A stretch of 64,000 nt of DNA, taken from positions 62,001 through 126,000 of the forward strand of contig JBAZBK010000015.1 of NCBI GenBank assembly GCA_041671505.1, given 5' to 3'. Below are positions 17,023-27,100 of this stretch, piece by piece (positions within the stretch are counted from its first letter, which is position 1; every line of letters begins with the position of its first letter). This stretch comes from JACPDH01 sp041671505. Lineage in GTDB: Bacteria; Acidobacteriota; Thermoanaerobaculia; Gp7-AA8. A program made the translations under genes and the position numbers. The notes under the pieces are model-generated. The model saw only the letters and a list, made by a program, of their open reading frames with translations, did no database searches and was not told where the DNA came from.

Positions 17023-18681
17023 ATGTCTACATTCGTTAGAATTTCCGTTCTGTCGTTGGCCGTGGTTGCCGGCGCGCTTTTTCCTTTGACGCTTCGCGCC
17101 GCCTGCAAAGAGGATCTCGGCGACGGGGCGATGGCCGCGTATCAGAAGGGCGATTTCGCTGCCGCGTCGAGGTTCTTCGACGAGGCGATCGCCGCCGGGC
17201 TCGACGATACGTCGACGCTCTACAACGCCGCGTGCAGCCACGCGCTCGCCGGGCACGCCGACGAGGCGTTCGCCCGCCTCGACACGGCGATCTCGAAGCG
17301 ATTCAGCGCCTGCGAAATGCTCGACCGCGACGCCGATTTCGCCTCGCTCCGAAGCGACCCGAGATGGAAGACAATGACCGCCGCGTGCGTGAAGGGAAAC
17401 GAGGAGCACGCCCGCTTCTGGAACGCGGGTGTGTGGAAGTCGCCCTACCGCGAAAACCTCCCCGATGCGGAGAAGATCGCGGGCCTGTCGCGCGTCTGGT
17501 CGGAGGCGAAGTTCAACTTCGTCAACTTCGAGCTCGTGCCGGCGCTCGATTGGGATGCCGCCTATCAGCTCTACATTCCGAAGGCTCTCGCGACTGCGTC
17601 GACGGGGGAGTACTACCGCGTTCTCGAGGAGTTCGTCGCGCTGCTGAAGGATGGGCATAGCGGCGTCGTGCCGCCGAAGGAGCTGCGCGACGCGGTCTGG
17701 TCGTGGCCCGCGATCACGACGCGGCTGGTCGAGGGTCGCGTCTTCGTTCGCGAGGTGCTCGACCCGAAGCTGCGCGCCGACGGTATCGTTCCGGGCCTGG
17801 AGATCGTGGAGGTCGACGGCGTTCCGGTGCGGCGTTACGCGGAGGCGAAGGTGATGCCTCACGTCAGCGCGTCGACGCCGCAGGACCTCGAGTCGCGCAC
17901 CTTCGAGCTGGACCTTCTCAGCGGCTCCGCCGGGTCGACCGTATCGGTCAGGCTGCTCGACAGGAACGGCAAGGCGTCGACGAAGTCGCTGGCGCGCCTG
18001 GCACCCGTGGAGCGTCGTACGCTCGAACCGAAGCATCCTCTCGCGGAGCTCGAGATGCTCGATGGTGGCGTCGCGTACGTGAACATCCGGTCGTTCAACG
18101 ATGCGAACGTCGTCACCGAGTTCGAGGCGATCATCCCGCAACTGGCGAAGGCGCAAGCTCTCGTCATCGATCTTCGCGAGAACGGCGGAGGGAACAGCGG
18201 CAATGGAGACCGCATCCTCGGGATGCTCACCGCGTCGGAGTTCCCCGCGCAGCGCTGGTGGACGCGCGAGTATCGCCCCGCGATGCGCGCATGGGGCAAT
18301 CCGGAAGGACGGTACGACGGAGCCTCACGCGTGCCGGGATCGGGTGACAAGGCCTGGTCAGGGCCGATCGCACTCCTGACGAGCGCGCGGACCTATTCGG
18401 CCGCCGAGGACTTCACCGTCGCGTTTCTCGGAGCGAAACGGGGAGAGCTGATCGGAGAGCCCACCGGAGGGAGTACCGGACAGCCGCTCATGTTCGCGGT
18501 TCCGGGCGGAGGGAGCGTGAGGATCTGCTCGAAGCGGAACACGCTGGTCGACGGCCGCGAGTTCGTCGGCATCGGAATTCAGCCCGACCTTCTCGTGAGG
18601 CCGACCGTCGCAGACCTTCGCGCCGGCCGCGACCCCGTGCTCGATGCGGCGGTGAAGAAGCTGGCGAGCTCGAAGCGATGA
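17023..18681 (+). CDS. S41-family (C-terminal processing-like) peptidase with N-terminal TPR
   Basis: The 552-residue secreted protein has a signal peptide (about 1-25). About 35-130 is a TPR-like segment (AYQKGDFAAASRFFDEAI). Then comes an S41 peptidase: a PDZ-like region (GLEIVEVDGVPVRRY), VAYVNIRSF, ALVIDLRENGGG, the catalytic serine region LLTSARTYSAAEDF, and GEPTGGSTGQP. ATG 17023 is preferred because it opens the signal peptide, with GGGGGA just upstream; the frame is open to 16873. Periplasmic or secreted proteolysis is expected. Substrate unknown. Confidence 0.87.
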   Translation: MSTFVRISVLSLAVVAGALFPLTLRAACKEDLGDGAMAAYQKGDFAAASRFFDEAIAAGLDDTSTLYNAACSHALAGHADEAFARLDTAISKRFSACEMLDRDADFASLRSDPRWKTMTAACVKGNEEHARFWNAGVWKSPYRENLPDAEKIAGLSRVWSEAKFNFVNFELVPALDWDAAYQLYIPKALATASTGEYYRVLEEFVALLKDGHSGVVPPKELRDAVWSWPAITTRLVEGRVFVREVLDPKLRADGIVPGLEIVEVDGVPVRRYAEAKVMPHVSASTPQDLESRTFELDLLSGSAGSTVSVRLLDRNGKASTKSLARLAPVERRTLEPKHPLAELEMLDGGVAYVNIRSFNDANVVTEFEAIIPQLAKAQALVIDLRENGGGNSGNGDRILGMLTASEFPAQRWWTREYRPAMRAWGNPEGRYDGASRVPGSGDKAWSGPIALLTSARTYSAAEDFTVAFLGAKRGELIGEPTGGSTGQPLMFAVPGGGSVRICSKRNTLVDGREFVGIGIQPDLLVRPTVADLRAGRDPVLDAAVKKLASSKR

Positions 18682-18718
18682 GCAACGCTTCGCCACGGGC
18701 GGTGGAGCCGCGCGCGCC

Positions 18719-18817
18719 TTACGGCGATTCGCTCGGCTTCAGGAACGCGAGCAGGTCGCTGTTGAGCTGATCCTTGTAGTAGATCTCGGTTCCGTCTCTC
18801 GTGACGATCGTGCTCAT
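18719..18817 (-). pseudogene. Internally deleted alpha/beta hydrolase (chloroperoxidase-type) remnant
   Basis: A 32-residue frame joins the typical start of non-heme chloroperoxidase-like hydrolases (MSTIVTRDGTEIYYKD) to their typical end (QLNSDLLAFLKP). The whole catalytic core of about 240 residues is missing. It keeps a good ribosome binding site (GGGAGAA) and an in-frame stop, so the deletion was in frame. It lies 88 bases downstream of the YqjD-like gene on the same strand. A functional micropeptide cannot be excluded but there is no reason to expect one. Confidence 0.6.
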
Positions 18818-18905
18818 CGGCGTTCTCCCTCGATGTCGATGCCGTGTGGCGCCGGCCGCGAACGGTCGGCGCCACGCGGCGGGCTCACACTGTCGTTTGG
18901 CGCGC

Positions 18906-19283
18906 TCAGGCCCACGGACGGTGACGATGCGCCAGCATGCCCACGGCGAAGCCGGCCGAGGCCGCGATCATCAGCGCAGTCCCGGGATTCTCGGTGGCGA
19001 AGCTCCTGGCGGAGGCCGCGGCTCGCGACATCTCCGACCGTGCGCGGTTGTAGCCGCGATCGATCGCGAGAGCGGAGTCGTTCAAGCGCTGGTGCGCGTC
19101 CTGCGTCGCAGCCTGAACCGACTCGTGAAGATAGGTTCCGGCGTCGTGAGTCTGCTGCGCCACATCGTCCGCCGCCTTCAGTACGCCCTGTTCCGCGCGG
19201 CTTGTAATCGCGTCCACTGCTTCGCGCGTTCTGTCGATCTTCGAATCGATGTTGCCCATGGCTGCTTCAATGTTCTTGTTCAT
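18906..19283 (-). CDS. DUF883/ElaB/YqjD-like membrane-associated stress protein
   Basis: This is a 125-residue amphipathic helical protein with the characteristic C-terminal segment ENPGTALMIAASAGFAVGM followed by a short basic tail, as in ElaB/YqjD ribosome-associated inner-membrane proteins that rise in stationary phase. ATG 19283 has AGGAGG 6 bases before it. It overlaps the end of the PBP gene by 17 bases, so it is in the same operon and under the same stress promoter at 21817-21893. Confidence 0.8.
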   Translation of the reverse strand: MNKNIEAAMGNIDSKIDRTREAVDAITSRAEQGVLKAADDVAQQTHDAGTYLHESVQAATQDAHQRLNDSALAIDRGYNRARSEMSRAAASARSFATENPGTALMIAASAGFAVGMLAHRHRPWA

Positions 19284-21783
19284 GTGGTTCCTCCTGTAAC
19301 TGCTGGTCCTTCTTGTCACTGACTACGACCGCCGGAGCTGTCGCTTTTACTGGCACGAAACGTGCGACGGCCTCACCGAAAGAGGTCCCTGTTCGTATCT
19401 GGTCGAAGGCGAGCGTTTCCTCGCGGCTCGCCTGGAGCTCCGCCCGGGCGGTCAGGTAGGCGTCGATGCCCTCTTCGATCTCGCGCGGAAACTTCGGAGC
19501 GTCGCCGACGATCTTCTCGTGGTAAGTGCGAAGCATGATCTCGCGAAAGATCGGCAAGGCCGCCCGTCCGCCGGTCTCACTGCGCCCGAGCGAGCGGTTG
19601 TCGTCGAAGCCGATTCTGACCGCGACCGTGATCCCCTTCATTCCGTAGGTAGAGCCGACGAAGAGGGCATCGCGGTAATCGCTGGTCGTTCCGGTCTTTC
19701 CCAGGACGGCGATCGGAAAATCGCGTGAGGAGAGGCTGTGCGCGGTGCCTCCGGGGATGCGCACGACGCCTCGGAGCCCCTCCTGAATCGAACGCAGCGC
19801 GTCGGAGCGAATCTGCTGCGCGTCGAGCCTTGCTTCGTAGAGGCCGTCGCCCGACATGTTGGTCACACGGCGGATGACGTGAGGCTGCGTCGCGACGCCC
19901 GATGCGATCGTGCGATAGGCGTTGGCGAGCTCGAGCAACTGAACCTCCGACGCGCCGAGCGCCGTCGACAGGTAAGGTTGCAGCGGTGTCCGGATTCCCA
20001 TCTCGCCCGCGACCTTGATGACGCTCCTGATGCCGATCTCGCGCGTGAGCCACACCGCCACGGCGTTGCGCGATTCGGCGAGCGCCTGGCGGATCGAGAT
20101 CGGACCTTTGAACTCGTTGTCGTAGTTGACGATCCACTTCACCCCGTCATCGTTTCCAAGCGGAACGCTGATCGGCTCGTCGGGAACCTCGCTGTCGAGG
20201 CTCATCCCGCGCTCGAAGGCCGCGAGATAGACGAGCGGCTTCATCGTGGATCCGGGCTGTCGCCGCGAGCCGGTCACGCGGTTGTAGTCGGAGTATCGGC
20301 TGGAGCGTCCCGCGTACACGCTGCGCCCGCCGGCCTCGGCGAGAATCGCCGCGTCGGCGTTTCTAAGCACGACGATGGAGCCCTGAACGACGCCCGTTCC
20401 CTTCGGGTGCCGCTTTTCGTATCGGGCCAGCCCATGCTCGAGCGCGTCGTTGACGATCGCCTGTACGCGCGCGTCGATGGTCGACTCGACGGAGATCTTC
20501 CCCTGGAAGAGGTCCTCGGGTGAGAAGAGGCTGCCACCGTAGGTCGTCAGTTCCTCGAGGACGTGCTCGATCGCCGCGGGAGCGTCGGTTTTGATCGGAC
20601 GGAGAGCGACCACGCGGATCGGCTCCTTCATGCAGTTGGCGGCGACGGCCGGCGGGATGAAGCCATTGCGCGCCATGAGCGTGAGGATCTGGTTGCGGCG
20701 CTGGAAGGGGCGATCGTTGCCGGGCACGGGCGCGTACTCCTGCGGCGACTTGCTGATCGCCGCCAGCAACGCCGCGTTGCCCGCGTCGGCCTGCACGTAG
20801 CTCGATAGCGCCCTGCCGAAGTAGTAGCGCGACGCAGCGGCGTAACCGTATCGCCCGTTGCCGAGGTAGATGAAGTTCGCGTAGCGCGCGAAGATCTCGC
20901 GCTTGGCACGCGGCTGCGATCCGTATCGCCTCTGCATCTCGCTCTCGAGCCAGAGCGTGAGGCGCACCTCTTCCATCTTCCTGAGGATCTTGTTCGCGGC
21001 TGCGGCGCCGATCACGATCGACAGCAGGCGCGGCGGGGCGAAGCCTTCGTGAAAGCGCGGATCTGCATCGGGAAGGCGCGTGAGGTCTCTGAGGAAGTAG
21101 CCGCGGACGAGCTGCTGCGTGAGCGTGGAGCCTCCCTGCGGCAGGTAGAGCCGAAATTCGGCGCCCTCTTTTCTCCACTCGGACATGGAGCGCGACGCCG
21201 TCTTGCGGATCACCCGTGGGAGGGAGCCGTAATCGACGCCGGAGTGCTCGAAGAAGCGTTTGTCCTCTGCGGCGAGAATCGCGTGGCGCACGATCGGCGG
21301 GACCTGGTCATACGTCACGACCTCGCGGTACTCGCGCGCGACCTCGATCAGCACTTTTCCGTTTTCGTCGAGCACGACGCCGGTCATCGGAAGCTCGAAC
21401 CGAATGAATGCGTCGAGGTTCGGAACGCCGGTGCGGTCGAAATAGACGTGAAACACGAGTATCAGGATCGGGATGAGGATCAGCACCACGGGCACGAACG
21501 CAGCGCCGATGATGATCGAATCTCGCCGGCGCAGCGCTTTCATGCGCGACGCGAGCCGCCGGGCGATCCGCAGGCGCGCTGAAGGCACGTGGAGCCCGTC
21601 CTGGCCCGTGACCTGTGCGGTGCCCGCTGGCGATTCTGCGCCCCCGATGATGAGACCATCGTCCGCTGCAACGTCCTGGAAAACCCCTTGGTTTCGGGCG
21701 GTCGCGGGTTCGCATGACTCGAAGGGGTCGGACGAATCCGGCAGGTCGTCGCCGGGCTTTTGCGATGAAGACTCGGGGTTCAT
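19267..21783 (-). CDS. Bifunctional class A penicillin-binding protein
   Basis: The 838-residue protein has a cytosolic N-terminal extension of about 90 residues, a membrane anchor (about 92-113), a GT51 glycosyltransferase (AAEDKRFFEHSGVDY with the catalytic Glu; QGGSTLTQQLVR), and a transpeptidase with SxxK in PGSTMKPLVY, SxN in ESRNAVAVWL and KTG in GKTGTTSDYRDALFVG. It polymerises and cross-links peptidoglycan in the periplasm. Transcription should start at the stress-type promoter 21817-21893, about 30 bases upstream of the ATG, so this is probably a conditional rather than housekeeping PBP. The YqjD-like gene is its operon partner. Confidence 0.92.
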   Translation of the reverse strand: MNPESSSQKPGDDLPDSSDPFESCEPATARNQGVFQDVAADDGLIIGGAESPAGTAQVTGQDGLHVPSARLRIARRLASRMKALRRRDSIIIGAAFVPVVLILIPILILVFHVYFDRTGVPNLDAFIRFELPMTGVVLDENGKVLIEVAREYREVVTYDQVPPIVRHAILAAEDKRFFEHSGVDYGSLPRVIRKTASRSMSEWRKEGAEFRLYLPQGGSTLTQQLVRGYFLRDLTRLPDADPRFHEGFAPPRLLSIVIGAAAANKILRKMEEVRLTLWLESEMQRRYGSQPRAKREIFARYANFIYLGNGRYGYAAASRYYFGRALSSYVQADAGNAALLAAISKSPQEYAPVPGNDRPFQRRNQILTLMARNGFIPPAVAANCMKEPIRVVALRPIKTDAPAAIEHVLEELTTYGGSLFSPEDLFQGKISVESTIDARVQAIVNDALEHGLARYEKRHPKGTGVVQGSIVVLRNADAAILAEAGGRSVYAGRSSRYSDYNRVTGSRRQPGSTMKPLVYLAAFERGMSLDSEVPDEPISVPLGNDDGVKWIVNYDNEFKGPISIRQALAESRNAVAVWLTREIGIRSVIKVAGEMGIRTPLQPYLSTALGASEVQLLELANAYRTIASGVATQPHVIRRVTNMSGDGLYEARLDAQQIRSDALRSIQEGLRGVVRIPGGTAHSLSSRDFPIAVLGKTGTTSDYRDALFVGSTYGMKGITVAVRIGFDDNRSLGRSETGGRAALPIFREIMLRTYHEKIVGDAPKFPREIEEGIDAYLTARAELQASREETLAFDQIRTGTSFGEAVARFVPVKATAPAVVVSDKKDQQLQEEPHEQEH

Positions 21784-21816
21784 GACGAGACACCGATCGC
21801 TGGACCGGCTGTTACC

Positions 21817-21893
21817 AACGTAGTTTGTTCATCCGGGTTCGAGAAGCGCAGTTACTACCCGGGGTCGCGCTCCGGGCATAGGTAGGAATCACG
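21817..21893 (-). promoter_or_regulatory. Regulon element 1 (PBP operon)
   Basis: Reading on the minus strand: distal dyad GTGATTCCTAC (21882-21892), proximal dyad GTAGTAACTGC continuing into GCGCTT (21844-21858), exactly 20 bp, then CTACGTT (21817-21823; -10 TACGTT). Dyad centres are 34 bp apart. The expected start is near 21810, just before the PBP gene. Confidence 0.85.
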
Positions 21894-21977
21894 TCGGGAG
21901 GGCCGGGGGACGGCCCGCGAGTCAGAGCGCGCGACGATTGTCGCCGCTCGTGTCTTCAATCGGTCCGCGACGTTGGC

Positions 21978-24080
21978 TTACTGCTCCGCGGCGGGCGCGT
22001 CGCGGCGATAGATCACGATCGAGTAGCCGGCGCGCCCGACCGGGCGCGCGGTGCTGAGGAATCGCGCCCAGCGATCTCGCGTGGCGGGAGGCAGAAACAC
22101 GTTACGCAGACTCGTCTCGCTCACGGCGACGTAACCCGGAAACAGCGCCGAGGAGAGAGGCTCCTGCGGTGCATCGCCGAAGCCCCCTTCGAGATTGACG
22201 AAGGGAATTCCGTAGAAGCGAGGGTCGCCCGATCCGAAGTAGCAGAGATTGATCGGCTCCGTGACCTCGTTGTTCGACATCCAGGCGCGAAGCGCAGGGA
22301 GGTCCTGGCCCCAGTCGACGTTCGAGTCCACGAGGTGCCGTGCTCCCTCCGAAGGTCCTCCGGCCAGCTCGTTGAAGTACGAGAGGTGGTGCGGGGCTAC
22401 CAGCGCGATGCCGGTCTTCGGTGAGACGACAACGAACGCTGAGAGCGCGATGAGGACCGGCACGAGGGCTGCGGCGCGGTGCTTCCATTGCGTCGCGCCG
22501 CTCTCGAGGCGACAGGCGAGACCCCCGATGGCGACGTAAAGGAACGGATAGACTGGAAGCAGATGTCGATGGCCGATATTGATCGGCGATTGCAGTGCGA
22601 CGATCACGTAGACGACGACCGGAACGGCGAGAAACCACCCGGCTTCGCCGAGGCGGATCCAGCCGCACGCGTAACAGAGGAGCGCTGCGCCAAGCAGCAG
22701 CAGGGTGACCAGAGGGGTCTTCAGGACGAAGCTCCAGAGAAAGTAGCTTCGGAATCCGCTGGCCGAGTATTCGCCGTTCAGGTACGCGCCCCGCAGCATC
22801 GTGAGGCGCAGTGACGCGAGCCCGGCGAGAAACGCCTCGGGAAGCAGCTTCCGCTCGTGCATCTCTTGCAGCAGCGCGTCGCCGCGGCCAAGCCGCACGC
22901 TCCTCGCGACTTCGTTTCGCAGTTGGGGCGGAGCGCCGTCGGGCCAGGCCGCGAGCAGCTCGCGATTCGCGGCTCCCCGCCGGAGTGTCCAGAGAAACGG
23001 CAGGGTGCCCCGCGACCGGAACGGGATGGAGCCGAGTTGAGGCGCGAGGCGAGCTTCCTGCTTCGCGGCACGAACGGGATCGGCCGTGGCGGAGAATCGG
23101 AAGCCATATGCGCCCCAGATCGCCACGACCGCCGCGATCGCCGCTCCGGCGCAGAGGAGAGCGAGAGCCGCGAGGCGACGGGTGGGCGCGTCGAGCGATC
23201 TGTCCGGCGCGACGCAGTTAGGCCACTCCGACTTCCGAAGCGCAACGAACAGGCAGAGGAGGATGAAGATCGGAACGAGCAGCACCGTGGAGAACTTCGC
23301 GGTGGCGGCAAGCGCGACGGCCACGCAGAGCGCGACGGCGCGTCCCCGGCTCAGGCGGCGCGTGACTCGCCAGAGGGCGTACACGGAGCCGAAGATGCCC
23401 AGCGCGCTGGCGACGTCGGTCGTGACGAGCGCGGAGTTCGCAATGAACGACGGGTCGAAGCAGAAGAGCGTCAGCGCAAGCACGGCGCCCGGAAAGCCGT
23501 GAATCTCGCGAGCCCACAGGAACACGAGCAGGCCTAACGCAATGCCGAACGGAAGGACGGCGCCCCGCGCGGCCCGAAGCATCGATTCGGCGTCGCGGAG
23601 ATAGTCCCCGCGAGAATACGTCCATCTCGTCGGCAGCTCGCTCGACTGCGAGACGCCAGCCCGCTGAAGCAGCGAATCCTGAACGCCGAAGAAGAATTCG
23701 TGCGCGAAGAGCCACCAGCCGGTGCCGCTGAGCGCGATCGCCCAATCGCGACGAAGCACGCCGCGAGACGCGGAGTCGACTCCCGCGCGGGTGTCGACAC
23801 CCTCCGGGTCGAACCCGTCCAGGCCAAGGGGCATCGCGAGCAGTGGCACGGCTGCCACCAGCCGCACGAGCGGCGGATGCTCCGGGCAGAGGCGGAAGTC
23901 GCTCCAGGCCAGGTACGAATAGCCGGCGGCCAGATGGACCGGCTCGTCGACCGTCGGCGACGTCGTCCATGCGTTCCAGAGGGCAAGCGCGGCGAATGCC
24001 GTCAGTAGCGCCGCCGCGACTGCAGCCTCGATCAGCGTCCCGCGCTCCCCGGCAGCTCCCCGGCTCGAGCCTCTCGTCAC
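21978..24080 (-). CDS. GT39/PMT-like membrane glycosyltransferase (GT-C fold)
   Basis: This is a polytopic membrane protein of 700 residues with about 11 hydrophobic segments. The first extracytoplasmic loop carries the acidic motif PTVDEPVHLAAGY followed by CPEHPPLVR, as in ArnT/protein mannosyltransferase-type enzymes that use lipid-linked sugars. A periplasmic C-terminal domain follows (DSNVDWGQDL, the pattern common in these bacterial enzymes). The start is taken as GTG 24080, which lies 7 bases behind a TACAAT box; a TTG at 24137 would place the promoter inside the gene. Acceptor unknown: protein or lipid glycosylation at the outer face of the inner membrane. Confidence 0.78.
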   Translation of the reverse strand: MTRGSSRGAAGERGTLIEAAVAAALLTAFAALALWNAWTTSPTVDEPVHLAAGYSYLAWSDFRLCPEHPPLVRLVAAVPLLAMPLGLDGFDPEGVDTRAGVDSASRGVLRRDWAIALSGTGWWLFAHEFFFGVQDSLLQRAGVSQSSELPTRWTYSRGDYLRDAESMLRAARGAVLPFGIALGLLVFLWAREIHGFPGAVLALTLFCFDPSFIANSALVTTDVASALGIFGSVYALWRVTRRLSRGRAVALCVAVALAATAKFSTVLLVPIFILLCLFVALRKSEWPNCVAPDRSLDAPTRRLAALALLCAGAAIAAVVAIWGAYGFRFSATADPVRAAKQEARLAPQLGSIPFRSRGTLPFLWTLRRGAANRELLAAWPDGAPPQLRNEVARSVRLGRGDALLQEMHERKLLPEAFLAGLASLRLTMLRGAYLNGEYSASGFRSYFLWSFVLKTPLVTLLLLGAALLCYACGWIRLGEAGWFLAVPVVVYVIVALQSPINIGHRHLLPVYPFLYVAIGGLACRLESGATQWKHRAAALVPVLIALSAFVVVSPKTGIALVAPHHLSYFNELAGGPSEGARHLVDSNVDWGQDLPALRAWMSNNEVTEPINLCYFGSGDPRFYGIPFVNLEGGFGDAPQEPLSSALFPGYVAVSETSLRNVFLPPATRDRWARFLSTARPVGRAGYSIVIYRRDAPAAEQ

Positions 24081-24093
24081 CGCGAGGATTGTA
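24081..24093 (-). promoter_or_regulatory. Candidate -10 (TACAAT) of a leaderless transcript
   Basis: On the minus strand TACAAT (24093-24088) is followed by 7 bases and the GTG start at 24080, without a Shine-Dalgarno sequence. The gap is identical to that at 1479-1491. Confidence 0.4.
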
Positions 24094-24177
24094 GCAAACG
24101 GTCGTCGTTGGCTCGGACGCCGGTCGAACCCGCGCAAGCGCCTGCAACGGCGGTACCGAATTCATGAATACAGGCCA

Positions 24178-27100
24178 CTAGGACAAGACCGCAGCCTGCG
24201 GCGGAGCCAGAGCTTGAGGAGTCTCGAGCCCGGTGCCGAGAACGATCCGTACGCGGTGTTCGAGTCCGTCGTCAGCGATCGGGATCAGCGCCGGATCGAC
24301 GCGACGGCCGTCGAGCATCGCGCTGGCCACCCCGCGGCAACGCAGCTCGGGATTCTCGACGACGATCTCGTAGCTCGATTTTCCAAGACGCCAGTTGATG
24401 GTGAATCCGGGCCACGACGACGGAATGCACGGGTTCAGCGAGAGAAAGTCGCCACGACGCTGCATCCCGAGGATTCCTTCGATTGCGACCCGGTACATCC
24501 AGCCCGCTGCGCCGGTGTACCAGGTCCAGCCACCCCGCCCGCGGTGCGCCGGATGGTCGTAGACGTCGCCCGCGATCGCGTAAGGCTCGGTCTTGTAATG
24601 CTCGACCTGGCTCGCGGTTCTCGAATGGTTGATGGGGTTGAGCATGTGGAACAGCTCCACCGCTTCGTCGCCGCTTCCGAGCCGGGAAAGCGCGAGCACG
24701 ACCCACGCGGCAGCGTGCGTGTACTGCCCTCCATTCTCACGGATCCCGGGCAGGTATCCCTTGATGTAGCCCGGATCGAGTTGCGTGCGGTCGAACGGAG
24801 GGGAGAGGAGCAGAATCACGCCCGAAGCGCGACGAACGAGGCGGGCGCGCACCGCGCTCATCGCGCGTTCCGCGCGCGCGGGCAGCGCCGAGCCTGAGAG
24901 CACGGCCCATGTTTGCGCGACGGAGTCGATGCTCCCTTCGTCGTTCTGGGACGATCCGAGCGGCGTGCCGTCGTCGTAGTAGCCGCGCCGGTACCACTCG
25001 CCGTCCCAGCTCTGCTCGAGAATCGTTCCGAGCCGCTGCCGTTCTGCCTGATAGCGAGCCGCGCGCGCAGTGTCGCCCGCCGCGGCGCAGAGAGGTCCGA
25101 AGGTGCCGAGGACGGTGTGAAGGAACCATCCGACGAAGACGCTCTCGCCGCGCCCTTCGGCGCCGACGTTGTTGTAGCCGTCGTTCCAGTCGCAGCTTCC
25201 CATCAACGGGAGCCCGTGGGCCCCGGCGGTGATCGCGCGATCGATCGCTCGCGTGCCGTGCTCGAGCAAGGTCCCGGTCGTCCGCGAGACCGCGGGCGTT
25301 CCGTACGCCTCCGGCTCGCCGGCAGGAATCGCCGGGGCTTCGAGGAACGAGACCTCCTTGTCGAGGATCGTGCGGTCTCCCGTCGTGTTCACGTACTCCG
25401 CGACAGCGTAGGGGAGCCAGAGAAGGTCGTCGGAGCAGCGTGTCCGGATGCCCTGCCCGCCCGGCTCGATCCACCAGTGCTGCACGTCCCCTTCCACGAA
25501 CTGTCTCGCCGCGGCGCGGAGGATGTGCTCGCGCGTGATCTCCGGTCGCGTGAGCATGAGCGCGAGGACGTCCTGCAACTGGTCGCGGAAGCCGTACGCG
25601 CCGCTCGCCTGCGAGTAGCCGGAGCGGGCCCACACGCGGCACGCGAGGTCCTGATAGACGAGCCATCGGTTAACGAGCAGATCGAAGGAATCGTCGGGCG
25701 TCTTGACGCGTAGCGCGTCGAGCGTCGTGTCCCACGATGCCTCGACCGCCGCCAGCTCCGCCTCGGCGGACGCCACGCCGCGGAGCCCTGCGAAGCGCCG
25801 GAGAAGCGCGTGGGTCTCTTCGCGGCCTTTTCCCTGCCCGAGTATGAACACGACGCGGCGTGTCTCGCCCGGCTCGAGATCGATGGCGGTCTGCAACGCC
25901 GCGCACGGGTCGAGGCCCGCTCCGAAGCGGTTCTTCAACATCGGACGGCCGAGCGCGGCTGCCCGCGAGAGCGATCCGTTGCGACCGAGAAACTCGAGCC
26001 GGTCGCCGGTCGCCGATACGAGCGGATCGCTCGACGCCGCGAACGCGACGCAACCCCGATCGGGGTTGTAGAGATCGCGCGCCAGGATCGCGCCCGCCTC
26101 CGCGTCGAGCTCCGTCGCGACGAACCGGGGGCCGCTCGCGTTAGGCGGCCCGAGAAGCCACTCGCAGTAGGAGAAGAGGGAGAGTCGCCGCGGCCGTTCC
26201 GAGCGATTCGAAAGCGTGAGCAGCGAGAACTTCACCGGCTCGTCGCGCGCCACGAACAGCGCGAGCTCCTGCGCGATGCCGTTCGCCGAACGCGCGAAGC
26301 GCGTCACTCCCGCCGCGTGCCGGACGATCCAGCGCGGCGAGCGCCGCGATCGTCGGATCGCCGAAGGCGTCGCTCCCCACACCGCGCCGCTCTCCTCGTC
26401 GCGCACGAAGATAGCCTCGGCGGTCGGGTCGGTGACCGCGTCGTTCGCAAACGGCGTCAGGCGGTTCTCCCTGCTGTTTCCGGCCCAGGTGTGGGCCGAT
26501 CCCGACGTCGTCACGATGCTGCCGAAGCGGGGATTGGCGAGAACGTTCACCCACGGGAGCGGCGTGTCCCGCTCGCCGTCGAGTACGACCACGTATTCGC
26601 GCCCGTCGCGCGAAAACCCGCCGAGGCCGTTGTGGAGAAGACGAGGCGGCGGCTGAGGCTCCGGCTCCGGCGGCGTCGTGGCTGGCGGTTCGTCGACGAG
26701 CGCTTTGGGCAACGGAGGCGAAGGCTCGGTCGCCACCGGGCCGAGCTGCTGTTCGAGCGTTCCGCGATCGCCCGAGAGCACCGCCTTTGCGACCACGTTC
26801 AGCAGAAGGCTCTCCGCTTCCGTAATCGAGTCCGCCCGCAGCAGGAAGACGCCGCCCGGCTGCCCCTTCCACGCGCTCCACGGCCCGCCGTCGACGAGAC
26901 GCTCGAGCTGCGCGTCCGTCTCCGCGCGGTAGCTCGACTCGTGCTCGTTGATGATGACCGCATCTGCCTTGAGTCCCTTCAGGCGCCAGTGCTCGTGCGC
27001 GATCAGGATCTGCCGTACGAGATCGATGTCGTCGGGACCTTTTGCGCGGACGACGACGATCGGGAGATCGCCCGAGATTCCGTGTCGCCATAGGCCCGAC

